From: Artemia franciscana
Taxonomy: Eukaryota; Arthropoda; Branchiopoda; Anostraca; Artemiidae
Reading direction: 5' to 3'
Length of the DNA stretch: 64,000 nucleotides
NCBI RefSeq assembly: GCF_032884065.1
Contig: NC_088873.1
Coordinates: 1,240,001 to 1,304,000, forward strand
Under the pieces are notes generated by a model. It made no database searches and was not told the DNA's origin. It was given only the letters and a program-made list of their open reading frames with translations. A program made the translations under genes and the position numbers. Of the stretch, positions 49,531 to 61,200 are shown piece by piece. Each line of letters begins with the position of its first letter. Position 1 is the first letter of the stretch.

Positions 49531-49649
49531 ACAAAGTAATTTTTCTCTGGGAATGGAATATTTGGTTGAAGGTTGGCTTCAGTATGACTTATTTTGGAAA
49601 AGGGTTATTTCCAGGCTTTGGGCAAGCCATGGGTGGAAGTAGTTATAGG

Positions 49650-50830
49650 CCCTACTAAACTGAAGGAAAACTCGACTTTCTTAAAACTTGAAACCCCCTC
49701 CCCCTTGCCCTATTTTAGATAGGGCTTGTGATATCAGAGCTCGATATGAGCCCTGATCCTAGTCATCTTTGGTCTAGCTTTCATTTGGATCTGTTGCTCC
49801 ATTCGCAAGTTATACTAAATTAAATCAAAAGCTTCACTGAGATCCATCAATCTCTCGCAAGCTACACTGAATTAAATAAAAAACTCAACTTTTAATTAAG
49901 CTTGGGTCTCCATCCCAGAACTCAATGTATACCATACTCTTAGGCATCTTTACTCAATTCTCATCGAAATTCATCTCCATATGCAAGTTACAGTGAATTA
50001 AATAAAAAACTAGAATTTTTTTAACACTTAAAGCCCCATCGCCCTAATTAAGCTCAATTTTAAATCCAAATAGTTCAATTTCAATACAAATCTGACTGGT
50101 GGTTCTCTTGCTATACTTAAATGCACAGACAGGCGGACAGACAGACAGATCTCAAAAACCTATCTTGATGGATATTTTCCACTATCCAAATAGGTGATGA
50201 TACCTGGATGATGATATGCCATTGTTTTCCTTTTTTTGGATCCAATTAGCCAACATGGCTACCTAAGACGTTGCAAAATCCGTCTGTCTGTCTGTCCGTC
50301 CGTGTAATCACGTATAGCGGGAGAAACTCTGGTTGGATTTGGATGAAAATTTTGATGGCCAGATTTGATGCCAAGGATCATAAGACATATCAAGTTGAAA
50401 GATGAAGATCCTAGCTCAAATAAAACAGGGGGGAGAGGGCTTTACCTGCTAAAAACAGTTTTTCGTTTAATTTAGAGTAACTTGCAACTGGAGTGATGGA
50501 TCTGAATGAAAATTGAACCAAAGAGGCCTAAGACCGTGACACATATCAAGTTTTGAGATAAAGACCCTAGCTCAAATTTAACAAGGGGGAGTGGGTTTTA
50601 ATTCTTGAAAAATTTAGGTTTTCTGTTTAATTTAGTATAACTTGCAAATGGAGTAATGGATCCAAATGAAAACTAGACCAAAGATGCCTAAGATCAGGGC
50701 TCATATCAAGTTCTGGTACCACAAAGCTTATCTCAAATAGGGCAAGGGGGAGTGGGTTGCAAGTCTTAAGAAAGTTGAGTTTTCCTTTAATTTAGTAGGG
50801 CCTATAGCTTATGAATGGAGTGACAAATCT
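49650..50830. repeat. 1.2-kb inverted repeat with tandemly repeated arms
   Basis: The left end, ataggccctactaaactgaa then ggaaaactcgactttcttaa, pairs with the right end, ttaagaaagttgagttttcc then tttaatttagtagggcctat. Each arm contains about three units of roughly 170 bases around aacttgcaaatggagtaatg and its complement. Near the axis (about 50240) the left arm has gacagacagacaga and the right arm has ctgtctgtctgtcc, then unpaired sequence. No coding content. Confidence 0.75.
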
Positions 50831-51265
50831 GAAGTCAGATTCGTCTGAATACCTGGATTTGCTGGAAGGAATTTGACAAAATACCACTGCATTATATCCA
50901 GCTAGAATTGCCTAGACTTGTTTATTGCAGAAAACATTTAGATGGGCAAAGATTCATAGCTTCAGTAGTTTTACCAATAATATGGTCCTGAAGATGATGA
51001 AATGGTAGAAATCTGGTTCAGTTGATGAGATGACAAAATTTAAACACTAATGTCAGAAATATAAGCCAAATTGACTACAGTATGCAACATTTAGCACAAA
51101 ACAACGGATTTTAGCTAACTGTCGACCAGTGAACTGTGAAATAATTTCAATTTTCTTTGTTATATAACTTTTAAACAAAAATTAAACCAAGTGTTAATCA
51201 TACTATAATTTTTTTTTCATAAAAAACAAATACATTATTTCATATCTAAAAATAGGGCATGGAGT

Positions 51266-51612
51266 ACATTGCCAAAGCACAGACAAACAAAAGCTATATC
51301 TGAGTTTGCTCTAAATCTAAAGGGTGATGTTTTCTTGTACATTGCCAAAGCACAGACAAACAAAAGCTATATCTGAGTTTGCTCTAAATCTAAAGGGTGA
51401 TGTTTTCTTGTACATTGCCAAAGCACAGACAAACAAAAGCTATATCTGAGTTTGCTCTAAATCTAAAGGTGATGTTTTCTTGTACATTGCCAAAGCACAG
51501 ACAAACAAAAGCTATATCTGAGTTTGCTCTAAATCTAAAGGTGATGTTTTCTTGTACATTGCCAAAGCACAGACAAACAAAAGCTATATCTGAGTTTGCT
51601 CTAAATCTACAC
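51266..51612. repeat. Five tandem copies of a 72/73-bp unit
   Basis: Units starting acattgccaaagcacagaca begin at 51266, 51339, 51412, 51484 and 51556. The first two periods are 73 and the rest 72 (one G lost from a GGG). Because 72 is divisible by three, the last three units keep one frame open and encode a 24-residue repeat containing TLPKHRQTKAISEFALN. This is near-identical sequence and therefore a recent expansion. A real protein is unlikely. Confidence 0.93.
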
Positions 51613-51714
51613 CCTAGAGTTTTTACTTAAGTACAAGTACAAGTAATGAAAAATTTTACTTAAGTAGTACTTCAAGTAAACGTACTTCAAGTAAGTGACA
51701 GCACTGATTTTTAC

Positions 51715-52720
51715 CACCAAGTTTCATCCCGATCCTTCCACTCTAAGCGTTTTCCACGATTTTAGGTCCCCCAACTCCCCCCAATGTCACAGGATGCGGT
51801 CGGTTTTTAAAGGAAGAGCTCTGAGACACGATATCCTTCCAAAAATCAAATTTCATTAAGATTCGATCACTCATTCGTAAGTTAAAAATACCTATTTTTA
51901 TCTAATTTTTCATAATTAACCCTCCTCCCCCCAACTCCTTCAAAGAGAGCGGATCCACTCCGGTTACGTAAATCACGTATCTAGGACTTGTGCTTATTCT
52001 TCTCACCAAGTTTCATCCCGATCCCTTAACTCTAAGCGTTTTTCGAAATTTAGGGTCTCCGCCTTAATTCCCCCAATGTCACCGGATCCCGCCAGGATTT
52101 GAAATAAGAGCTCTGAGACACAACATTCTTCCAAAGTTCAAATTTCATTAAGATCCGATCACTCCTTCGTAAGTAAAATATACCTCATTTTTTCTAATTT
52201 TCGGAATTAACTCCCCCCCCCCCAACTCCCCCAAACAGAGCAGATCCATTCCGGTATGTCAATCACGTATCTAGGACTTCTGCTTATTTTTCCCACCAAG
52301 TGTCATCCGGATCCCACCATTCTAAGCGTTTTCCAAGATTTTAGGCCCCCCTCCCAATTTCAGCGGATCTGGTCGGGATTTAAAATAAGAGCTCCGAGAC
52401 ACGATATCCTTCCAAACATAAAATTTCATTAAGATCCCATGACCCGTTCGTAAGTTAAAAATACTTCTTTTTTCTATTTTTTCCGAATTCACCGAACCCC
52501 ATCTCCCCCTCCAGATGGTCAAATCGCGAAAACGAATCAATTAGAAAACTATTTCTAATTTAATCTGGTCCGGTCCCTGATACGCCTGCCAAATTTCATC
52601 GTCCTAGCTTACCTGGAAGTGCCTAAAGTAGAAAAACCGGGACAGACAGACAGACAGACAGACCGACAGACAGACATAATTTGCGATTGCTATATGTCAC
52701 TTGGTTAATACCAAGTTCCA
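51715..52720 (+). mobile_element. Helentron/DINE-like element, right part after the hAT insertion
   Basis: It resumes with caccaagtttcatcccgatc directly after the 8-bp duplication, the phrase that should follow 45657. Further core units are at about 51945 and 52235, then the 3' region gatacgcctgccaaatttca, a (ACAG)n run at 52640-52675 and the terminal hairpin acttggttaataccaagt at about 52699-52716. Joined with 44040-45657 the element is about 2.6 kb. Confidence 0.75.
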
Positions 52721-52945
52721 TAAAAATGTCTTGAAATGTCTTGAAATTTTTTAGAAGAAAATGTCATAAAAACGTCATGAAATCTCTTGAAACGTCTCAA
52801 AGAAAACTTGTCTTAAAAAACGTCTTAAAATGTCTTGAAAAATATCTTGAAGAAAAATGTGTCTAAAAACGTTTTGAAATGTATGGAAACGTCTTGAAAA
52901 ATATATTGAAGAAAAATATATTGAAAAAATATGTCTCAATAAAAT
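52721..52945. repeat. Short degenerate minisatellite
   Basis: Repeats close to aatgtcttgaaa and acgtcttaaa recur about every 10-25 bases through this stretch immediately after the Helentron-like end. It is low-complexity sequence without coding value. Confidence 0.6.
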
Positions 52946-53024
52946 TCCCTCTCTTGAGTAGTGGACTCTAAAAAATAAGAAAAATGTAGCAGCAAAAGAC
53001 TATGATTTAACAGCCAAACCCTAA

Positions 53025-53540
53025 AAAAAAAGTTTGGAAGAATAAGAAGACAAGACTGCAAACCAAGATTAGAATATTGGAAGGTACAGTGATTACAGTG
53101 GTCAAACATGGCTCTGAAGCTTGGGTGCTCCAAAAAGCGGATGAAAATTTACTGGATATTTTCCAGAGAAATTACCTACTGATTGTTCTGTGTACCTGTC
53201 TGACGGACCGTATTTCAAACAGTAGACTGTACGAAAATGTGGTTCAATCCCGCTTTCTAGGGCTATAATAAAAGAAGGGTTGAGATGGCCAGGGCTCGTT
53301 CTACGGATGAAGGATGACAGATTGCCGAAGATTGTCGGCCAGCCGTCTAGGGCTAAACAGAAAGCAGGTCGTTCCTTTCTGGGTGGGAGTATGTCTTACA
53401 GAAATATCTAAAAGAAATGGGAATTTCCTGGGAGGGTGTAAAGAGGGAGGCTTTGAATAGATTGGGTTGGAGGAGGAGCGTACGTAGCTGTCTTGGCCTC
53501 AGGTGGCTTGGTTCTGCTGTGAGTTGTTAGTAGTAGTAGT
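53025..53540 (+). pseudogene. Non-LTR retrotransposon family A, 3' end with TAG-repeat tail
   Basis: This 5'-truncated copy begins near agtttggaagaataagaaga. It encodes EGTVITVVKHGSEAWVLQKA, LLDIFQRNYLLIVLCTCLTD and RISNSRLYE, then after a frame change the RWPGLVLRMKDDRLPKI and SWEGVKREALNRLGWRRSVR segments and GLRWLGSAVSC. It ends gagttgttagtagtagtagt at about 53520-53540. A deletion has removed the phrase between KI and GQPS. It lies in the 11.4-kb intron of the PAN/ZP gene. Confidence 0.85.
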
Positions 53541-54656
53541 ATACATATTTATGTAAATAATAAAATGATTGAACTTGAACTGTAGATAGTTGAAAACTTG
53601 TTATTCTATTTTGGAATTCATCGTAATAAGTACTATCGGTCGCACTTTTTAATTCCTCAGCAAAACATATTATAGTCTGGAACAGTTTAACCATACATTC
53701 AGGGAAAGAGGGGGATACGGTCACGTGGCTCCTCCAAAAATCACAACGTTTTTGCTTACTTAATGCATCGTTTTTATAGGTTGTTTTTAGCTTCCTACCA
53801 GAGGTATCAATTCACGGAAACTAGGAGTTCCAGGTATCAACTCATGTAAACTATCAGAGGCATCAATTTATGGAGTTTACTTTTTGATAGGGGATGGGGC
53901 AATTTTCCTATTTTTCCAATCTTTCAAATGAAGATACTAACAAGGCTAGTTTTCAATGAAAATACTAAAAAAAAGAATTTGTGCAAATAAAGGGGAAGGG
54001 GAACTTGAAGGGGCAAATACCCCCTCCAATGACGTGATTGATTCCTAGAGGCAGCCGTACATCCTCAATGTAACTGGTTCATGAATGATCAATAGTTGAT
54101 CTTGTTTATGCAATGCATCATTGACAGATCGTCAGTGGTATTCAATAAAAAAAATTAACATGATTAGACCTAAACGTCTACCTTTTGATATTTATAATAC
54201 CTTCCAAATTGCAAATTTATTCAGGTTGGACAACCTATTAACCCTTTTACCTTTTATTATTATCAGGCTCTAAAGCATGTTTGACTTTGTAGATATGCCT
54301 TATCTAATTTAGGCCAGTAAGGATGTCAAAACTGGAACAGTGACAGAATTTTCTCCACTATCGAAAAAGAAGGATTTCATTGAGTCAATCCCAACGGTCT
54401 ACCGAACTTGTAGATCAGAACAGGCGCGCAAACTGGGTCTTGTTTCGGAGGGGCCAATAATCCAAGGGTGGATCACAAAGTCAAGTACGCCACCCCAAAT
54501 TGGGGAGATACGGAGGAGGGTAGGCATCAGAGTCGGCATCCTAGAAATCCTTGAGTTTTACTAAATTTCTAGGTAGCATTTATTCAATTCTCACAAAAAC
54601 AATTGTCCCCTTTCCATAACAATTTCTGCATAGGTGCGTCTCATGCAAGAATTATA

Positions 54657-54722
<66 letters not shown>

Positions 54723-54860
54723 AACTTAGAAACAACAGGAAGAACCGCAATGGACTAAAAATTTGGCCAAAAGCCCACCCCCTCCTTCGCGTAAGAGCGT
54801 AAATTTTGACAATTCTAGAATCATAGAAGAAGAAATAAAAAGAAGTTAGATATTACAAAC
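53541..54860. other. Intron DNA with a 64-bp poly(A) run
   Basis: A continuous run of about 64 A occupies 54658-54721. Upstream, a plus-strand frame of 74 codons (54340-54564) contains RARKLG-like and EGPIIQGWITKS segments but matches no family known to me. The poly(A) could be the tail of a retroposed sequence whose body is 54300-54657, though this is unproven. The rest is unremarkable and leads to the exon at 54861. Confidence 0.45.
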
Positions 54861-55074
54861 CTGCATGTGAACTGGACCTCATTAAGGCACGACTCAAAAC
54901 ATAATTCCTTAGTTGCGGTTTTCCGACGTGTGCTTACAAATGTATCATGAAGTTTATGATCAGTAACAAGCTCAAAACCCCATGCTCGGTCACCACAAAG
55001 AGTTGCTGCGTTTTTTACACAGACTTTTTCCAGGTAGACGGTATACACAGGGAATTCAGAGCTTCGAAGTTTAC
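54861..55074 (-). CDS. PAN/ZP transmembrane protein, first exon visible in window (PAN module 1, N-terminal part)
   Basis: This is the most upstream exon seen of a minus-strand PAN/apple plus ZP protein. It is preceded by an acceptor (CAG before 55074) and ends at a donor reading GTTTG after position 54861. It supplies 2 bases of a split codon, about 70 codons, then 2 bases of an Arg codon completed by the exon at 43262-43460. Five cysteines are visible, including the CFESC and FTC motifs (C-x3-C-x6-C), which is the central PAN/apple cysteine pattern. PAN modules are extracellular protein- or glycan-binding folds. The seam FTC-R-SATWEAS crosses the junction cleanly, which supports the splice. 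The exon entering this one, the signal peptide and the start codon are not visible and probably lie beyond 64000. The intron below is about 11.4 kb and holds the Helentron-like and Tol2-like elements. Confidence 0.85.
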
Positions 55075-55132
55075 CTGAAATGCAAAGAAGTAATATATAG
55101 CTGAAGTTCTTACTATAAGGTGAAAGAAAATT

Positions 55133-55680
55133 ATGGTGAAGTTTTATTTTAAATTGGGGATTCCAAAGGAATCCCTGAGGTCAGGGATGCAGGTGCGAGC
55201 AAACTATCTCTCTCTTTATAGTGTTTGGAAAAAAAGGCGTTACCCGGAAATGCGGTATACTTGGCCGATTTGCGGTGATTTTGATGGACTGGACCATTTT
55301 CTTTTCAGATGCCAGGGGCTAAAAGAGCTAAGAGGGAGCTTTCTTGGAGTGGGTGGTCGTGAGCCCCTTCTTGGAACTTTGAAGTCGACGTCGAAAGTAA
55401 ATATAGTAGCAGTGGGAAATTTTGTCGAGAATGGTCTTATTATTCGAAGTCGAGTGTTACATGATTTGGTTTGTTTTTTGTTGTATATGTATGTATACGG
55501 CTTGAAAAATGGCTTTAATTACAGTCATTCATTCAGATACAAGTGCGTGTTTGTAATTTGAACTGTTGGTTATTTTCCTTGCTTGTTTGTTATTTATTTA
55601 TACTTTATGTGTATATGGCCCATTGGCTTTTGAAATACATTTATCTATCTATTTATCTATATACGAAACTCATTGCAGCT
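55133..55680 (+). pseudogene. LINE C-terminal fragment with zinc-knuckle-like end
   Basis: A frame of 142 codons (55133-55561) contains LRSGMQVRANYLSLYSVWKK, RYTWPICGDFDGLDHFLFRC and QGLKELRGSFLG. The C-x2-C (WPIC with an aberrant first ligand) ... H-x4-C pattern followed by a Leu-rich segment is the usual C-terminus of many LINE ORF2 proteins, where it reads CP.CG..D...H.L..C. Here the first Cys is replaced by Trp. The 3' region after the stop ends near 55640-55665 in ttatctatctatttatctat, a microsatellite-like tail. Only the last part of the element is present. Confidence 0.7.
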
Positions 55681-57426
55681 GAACAAGGGGGTTTCCACTT
55701 TGGAAATCATGTACACTATGTAGCAAAGACAACAAGAGTCGGAAGTGGGCCATGCGTGCACAAGAAGCGGCATAGCAAAGACACCTTGAGGGTTACGTGG
55801 AGTATCCTACATGTGATAGAAAAAGTGACACTTCAATATATATACCAGGCAGTGGAGGAAAAGTAACAGCACCAAAAGTTCAATTAGTAGCCCTATAAGA
55901 AAGTCATAATGAGAGTATACTTTGGCATTGGTATGGGTATAATAGGATACAGCTAAGGTACAAATTCATATATTATTATATACTGAAATTTATGTTTTTT
56001 AAATTTTAATCTATAAAATTAATATAAGATCAAATTTTAATGTACCGAAGTTTTGATCTCAACAAAATGTCTCAATCTTTCTGGATCTAATTTGAATATT
56101 TCCTGAAAGTTGGCAGACTGTTTGTTTGTAAACCATTTCCAGTAATTATACAGTCAGGATTAGCTTGATATAGTGAATCGACTTGAAAAATGTACATGGT
56201 CCCTTTTTGGGGGAGAAAGCTTTTATTAGGATACGGTACTCGTCCTAACGTGAAATAAAACTAAAAAACCAGAAAAAAATAAAGAGAAGTGCTTTTTTAT
56301 TTAAGTTTTTATGATTGACTTCTTGATTTTGCTGTGAAACAATAGATGACGTTTGCTTTATTTTCTGATTGGATCTTGCATACCCTCTTTAATCAGTTTG
56401 TCACTCTTTGGGCTGAACTTTGAAAAGTTAGGAAGTTTTACACAAGTTTTGTGTATCTGCGTTACACAGACATTCGACAAAACAGTATAATTGGTGAGTT
56501 AAATAAAATATATGAGAAAAATGTAATACATCGTAGGTTTGCAGCTTGATATACCCCCTCCCCCTATCTATGTGTCAGTCAGAAAGCAAGCGGCTCCAGA
56601 AATTCACATTTTGTTCTGTGACGTATGTTACGCTTTCAGCATACGTCTCCTTGTCATGCGTAGCACACTCCAGCTACAAATGGTGCAAGCCGCCTTGTGG
56701 ACACAGTTTTCGGAAGTGGGTAGCCCCTTGGATACTGCTTGTAGTAAAAAAAATCTTTAGATACCGTTAAAAGCCAAGTTGCATCACGTCTTTCTATAAT
56801 TTCATGCAATTCCAGCAGTGAACGATTCAGGAAGTATAAACCCTTCTTTATTGTTGTAGAATCTATATATACATTTTTAAGCTGTCAACTCCCTGTCACG
56901 ACTGAACATTTAGAGCATCAACACATTTTTTGAACAATCAAAACATATTAAAATATCATTCCTTTTCAAAATACTCTTTGGTAATTGGCAAATTGCATCG
57001 ATTCATCTATGATAGGTCAGGCTGTATCCAGGATTTTGGTTGGTGGGGGCGGGAGAGGAGGGGGTGTAAAAACTAAACTTTGCAAAACATATCAATTTTT
57101 TTGGAGGGGGGATCAAACCTGGTAACCACCTTCCCCTTGGATACAGCCATGGATACCTAGATGTAATTGATATGCCCATAGGCGTAGGGAAGGGGGGATA
57201 GGAAGGGCTGCTCCCGCCTAGAACTTCAAATTAGATATTAACGATAACTTTTCATGTGTTGAAATTTTCTGCTGGATGTTCACTTGTAGATGGTTGAAAA
57301 AGCTGGAAATAAACAGAAATTTTCAAATATGGTTTCCGATATCGATGTTTTACATTTCGATATTCACTATTGATTTTTGGTCCGATATATAGACATATCA
57401 ATTTTAATATTTAATACCACACAAAT
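55681..57426. other. Anonymous DNA
   Basis: No gene is recognised. At 57025-57150 the phrase gctgtatcca and its complement tggatacagc bracket about 120 bases of C/G-rich sequence, which may be a tiny inverted-repeat element. No exon of the PAN/ZP gene was found upstream of 55074. Confidence 0.4.
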
Positions 57427-57589
57427 TTAACCCTTTACTGGCAGGGAGAAAAAAAAGTTTCACTAAATGCAGGAGGAGATCTGCAGAACTCCACTTTTTA
57501 AAATTTGAGAAAATCATAGTTTCAAATTTTATCCCAATTTCGCTTACAAAATAGTCAAATATATCAGTTAGAAATACTAAAACACAAAA

Positions 57590-58228
57590 ATCATTCCGCC
57601 ATTCGCATTTGGGGCAGAGGAACTTCGTATATTCCGTACAAACATTTGTTTGGCACGAACTGCACGTATATTTGGATTTTCTGTCCTTGCTTAGGGGGTA
57701 ATTGACGCAACGACCTTTTCAGTCATTGGAAATTGAAGAAAAAAAGTGAGGGACATTCTCAACTGAAAATCATGCATGGTTCTTGATTAAATTACGCGGT
57801 GCCGGTGGGGTCCTTTGGAGGGTTGCTATGATCCTAATTTGCTAGTCGATAAGGGATCGTCCTAGCTCTATCAGCATTTTCTTCGGGTCAAGTCTTTTCT
57901 TAGGGCGTTGAGTAGCTCAGAAATGATATTGGTATTGACTCCACCAATGTCCATTACCGCATGCCACACCTCTTTGGACCATCTTTTCGTGCGGCGGCTA
58001 GTAGTGTAAGTGGACACCTTTGGTATAAAGAATCCACTCCACTTTTGTTCCGTTGTGCGTCCTGATGATCTCTGGTTTACTCCTCTTAAGTTCAATTGCG
58101 GCTGAAAAGCGGATCGACAAGGCTGCTCTTATCTTTGGAATATACGGCACGAGGTTCAGATGGTCTCTAAATTCGAGGATGAATGAGTTGGGCTCCCTTG
58201 TATGACTAGCAAGGGAAGAGGGTGGATT
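57590..58228 (-). pseudogene. piggyBac transposase pseudogene, C-terminal part with cysteine-rich domain
   Basis: The minus strand continues the transposase with REI/NPPSSLASHTREPNSF, NLVPYIPK, KPEIIRTHNGTKVEW, VSTYTTSRRTKRWSKEVWHA and VMDIGGVNTNIISELL. After frame changes it reaches KDRKSKYTCSSCQTNVCTEY and TKFLCPKC (57700-57600), the C-terminal zinc-binding domain that recognises piggyBac ends. TSRRTKRW is a hallmark of this family. Frames are shifted and stops present. The joint with 61517 restores a KRKRE-IPP order typical of the family. Confidence 0.85.
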
Positions 58229-58233
58229 TCTCT

Positions 58234-61200
58234 GGTAGTAGACCTATAGCTGTAACAGGTTCCGTGCTAAGTTCATTAGCATATGCGAATTAGCACTGAA
58301 TTTGCATAGTCGGTTACTATCTTTGTGACATACATAATTTCAGTCATTGGCCTACTTACATAACCACACTACAAGAGATAATTCATTATCATAATCCAAC
58401 CGAGTCTCATTTACGCATACCTGTCTAGGCATGATTAACAAGTTAAAGCAAGCCGTTTCACTTGATTTCAGATTGGACCAATACAATTTATGACATTATA
58501 TTGAACTTTACTTGACATATGTTTAACCCTTGTATCATCATATTCATGGGAATGAGGACTTAAATCAACACTTCATTTACAGTGAACTTATGGTCATCTA
58601 TGCTTTAACCTCCAAATAGGCCAATGCTTCTCCCACACAAATCCTTCCAAAAGAAAATTGAAAAAAAATAACGAAAAATAGAACTAAATCTAAAAAGGAA
58701 AAAAACTAATTTTAAAAATTAAAACAAACAATGACAAATAAAATCAAAATGAAAAAATAACGAAAGATAAAAACAAATTTGAAATGAAAAAGAACGACAA
58801 AAAATAAATACAAATTTAAAAATGAAAAAAAAACTAAAAAAATGAAAAAATAACTAAAATAAAAACAAATTTAAAAAAATGAAAAACGCGAAAAATAAAA
58901 AGGAGCACCCACATGAGTGTGAGGTATGTCAAAAAAGGCTTACTCGTAATAAAACTCTGCATGCTCATCGATCTTACAAAACAAAGATACTTGAATTACG
59001 AGTGTCTTAGTTGCTGACTGAGCATCAAAAGTTTAATGAAAGCACCTTTTCTCGGTAAATCATAAGTGTTTTAAGTGGTGACTGTGTATCAAAAATTAAT
59101 AAAAAAAGCACTTTTGCATCCAACAAACTCAGGTAGTAGGTAAATTCTGAGTGTCTTAGTTGCTGACTGAGTATCAAAGATTTAATAAAAGCACTTTTGA
59201 CTACAATAAACTTAGGTAGTTGAGTGTTTTACTTGCTATCTGAATACAAAAAAATATTAATAAATCACTTTTGTCTACAACAAACTCAGGTACTTGGTAA
59301 AGTCCAAGGCTTTTAATTGGTGACTGAGCATCAAATATTAATAAAAAAGCACTTTTGAAAAGAAAAACCTCATCTAGTAGGTGAATTCCGATTGTCTTGG
59401 TTTTGCCTGGAGGGGAGGGGAGGGGGAATTCTTAATATTTTTTTTCTTTTTGCACTCTGGGGAAATACCACTATCAACTCAGGATTGTGTTTTCCAGGAT
59501 TAACTTTGTTCTCAATTTATGATCCACTAAAGCTTAGGACCGAAAGCAGTAGGACAAAATTTAATGAATTTCAGATTTTTGAAGCATTAATTTCAGAAAT
59601 TTGCTTCAGTTCAAATTTTTGAAGCATTCTCCAGAAAGGCACTACGGCACTACGTATAGAATATTGTAAAACGTACATATCTCAGGTTCTTCTAGAAAAC
59701 ATGAAGGGAAGGGAGTGGGAAGTCCTTATATTTTAAGGGAAGGGCACTCTGAGGAAATATCACTTCATCAAATCAGGAGAAAACCTCATAAAAGGGGTTT
59801 TCCAAGATTACCTTTGTTTTCAATTTACAATCTACTAGAGGCTAGGAATGAAAGCAGTAGGACTAAATTTGCTTAATTTCAAATTTCAGCCAGGAACTAG
59901 GACACTCGGAATTTACCTACTAGCTGAGTATGTTCTATGCAAAAGTGCTTTTTCTATTAATTTTTGAAACTCAGTCACCAGTTAAAAGACTCAAAATTTA
60001 TCAAGTACCTAAGTTTATTGTAGACAAAACTGCTTTTACTAATTTTATTTTGGTGATCAGATAGTAAGTAAAACACTTGGAATTTATCAACTACATGAGT
60101 TTATTGTAGTAAAAAGTACTTTTTATTAAATTTTTGATGCTCAGTCAGCAACTAAGACACCCGAAATTTACTTACTCGCAGAATCTGTTCTATGCGAAAG
60201 CCCTTTTTAATTAATTTTTTGATACCCAGTTACCAATTAAAAGACTCGAAATTTACCGATTAGTTGAGTTTGTTGTTGTCAAAAGTGCTTTTATTAATTT
60301 TTGGGTACTCAGCCAGCAAGTAAAACATTCGGAATTTATCAGAATCCCTCAGTTTAGTGTAATCAAAAGTGATTTTGAAATTTTTTTTTATGCTTATTCA
60401 GCAATAAGACACTCGGAATTTACCTACTAGCTGAGTATTTTCGATGTAAAAGTGGTTTTTTATTAATTTCTTGATACTCAGTCATTAATTAAAAGACTAG
60501 GATTTTACCAAAGAAGTTGAGTTTTTTGTAGTGAAAAGCGCTTTTATTAATTTTGATTACTCAGCCAGAAAGTAAAATACTCCGATTTTATCAACTACCT
60601 GAGGCTATTGTAATCAAAAGTGCTTTTATTAAATTTTTAATACTCAGTCAGCCACCATGACACTCGGAATTACCAAATAGCTGAGTTTGTTCTATGCAGA
60701 AGTGCTTCTTCATTAGTTTTTTTATACTCGTTCCCCAATTAAAAACTTGGAATTTACCAAGTAGTTGAGTTTGTTGTAGTAAAAAGTGCTTTTATTAATT
60801 TTTGGTACTCAGCCACCAAGTAAAACATTTGGAATTTATCGACTATCTGAGCTTATTGTAGTAAAAAGTGCTTTTATTAAATTTTGATTTACTCAGTCAG
60901 CAACCAATACACTCAGAATTTACCTACTTTCTAAGTCTGTTGCATGCAAAAGTCCTTTTTTATTTTTTTTTATACTCAGTCACCAATTAAACCACTCAGA
61001 ATTCACCAAGTAGCTGAGTTTCTTGTAGTTAATATTGCTTTTATTAGTTGATTTTGTACTCACCGATCAAGTAAAACACTAGGAATTTATCAACTACCTG
61101 AGTTTATTGTAGTCAAAAGTGCTTTTATTACATTTTAGATGCTCAGTCAGCAACTAGGACACTCGGAATTTAAGTATTTTTTTTTGTTTTCAAAGATCGA

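Larger units (their letters stand above)
45666..51706. mobile_element. Tol2-like hAT element, 6041 bp, non-autonomous and composite
   Basis: The left end cagtgctgcaacaagtactc and right end ...agtgacagcactg are inverted (CAGTGCTG). Both are followed inward by dense acttaagta and caagtactt motifs, as in Tol2 and related fish hAT elements. The flanks are identical: atttttac at 45658-45665 and at 51707-51714, a perfect 8-bp duplication. The Helentron-like sequence reads through if the element is removed. Inside are four ~260-bp tandem repeats, a LINE fragment, a second Helentron-like copy, a 1.2-kb inverted repeat and five 72-73-bp repeats. No transposase was found. Confidence 0.88.

Noticed and set aside
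51397..51630. 77-codon frame with three 24-residue repeats
   Set aside because: Explained by a 72-bp DNA tandem repeat. The frame breaks in the 73-bp units and there is no start context or homologue.
54340..54564. Plus-strand 74-codon frame upstream of a poly(A) run as a processed gene
   Set aside because: No family motif is recognised and the link to the poly(A) run is unproven, so it was not called a gene.
57025..57150. Mini inverted-repeat element (gctgtatcca ends)
   Set aside because: Ten-base ends only and no clear target duplication, so it is mentioned within the anonymous stretch and not called.
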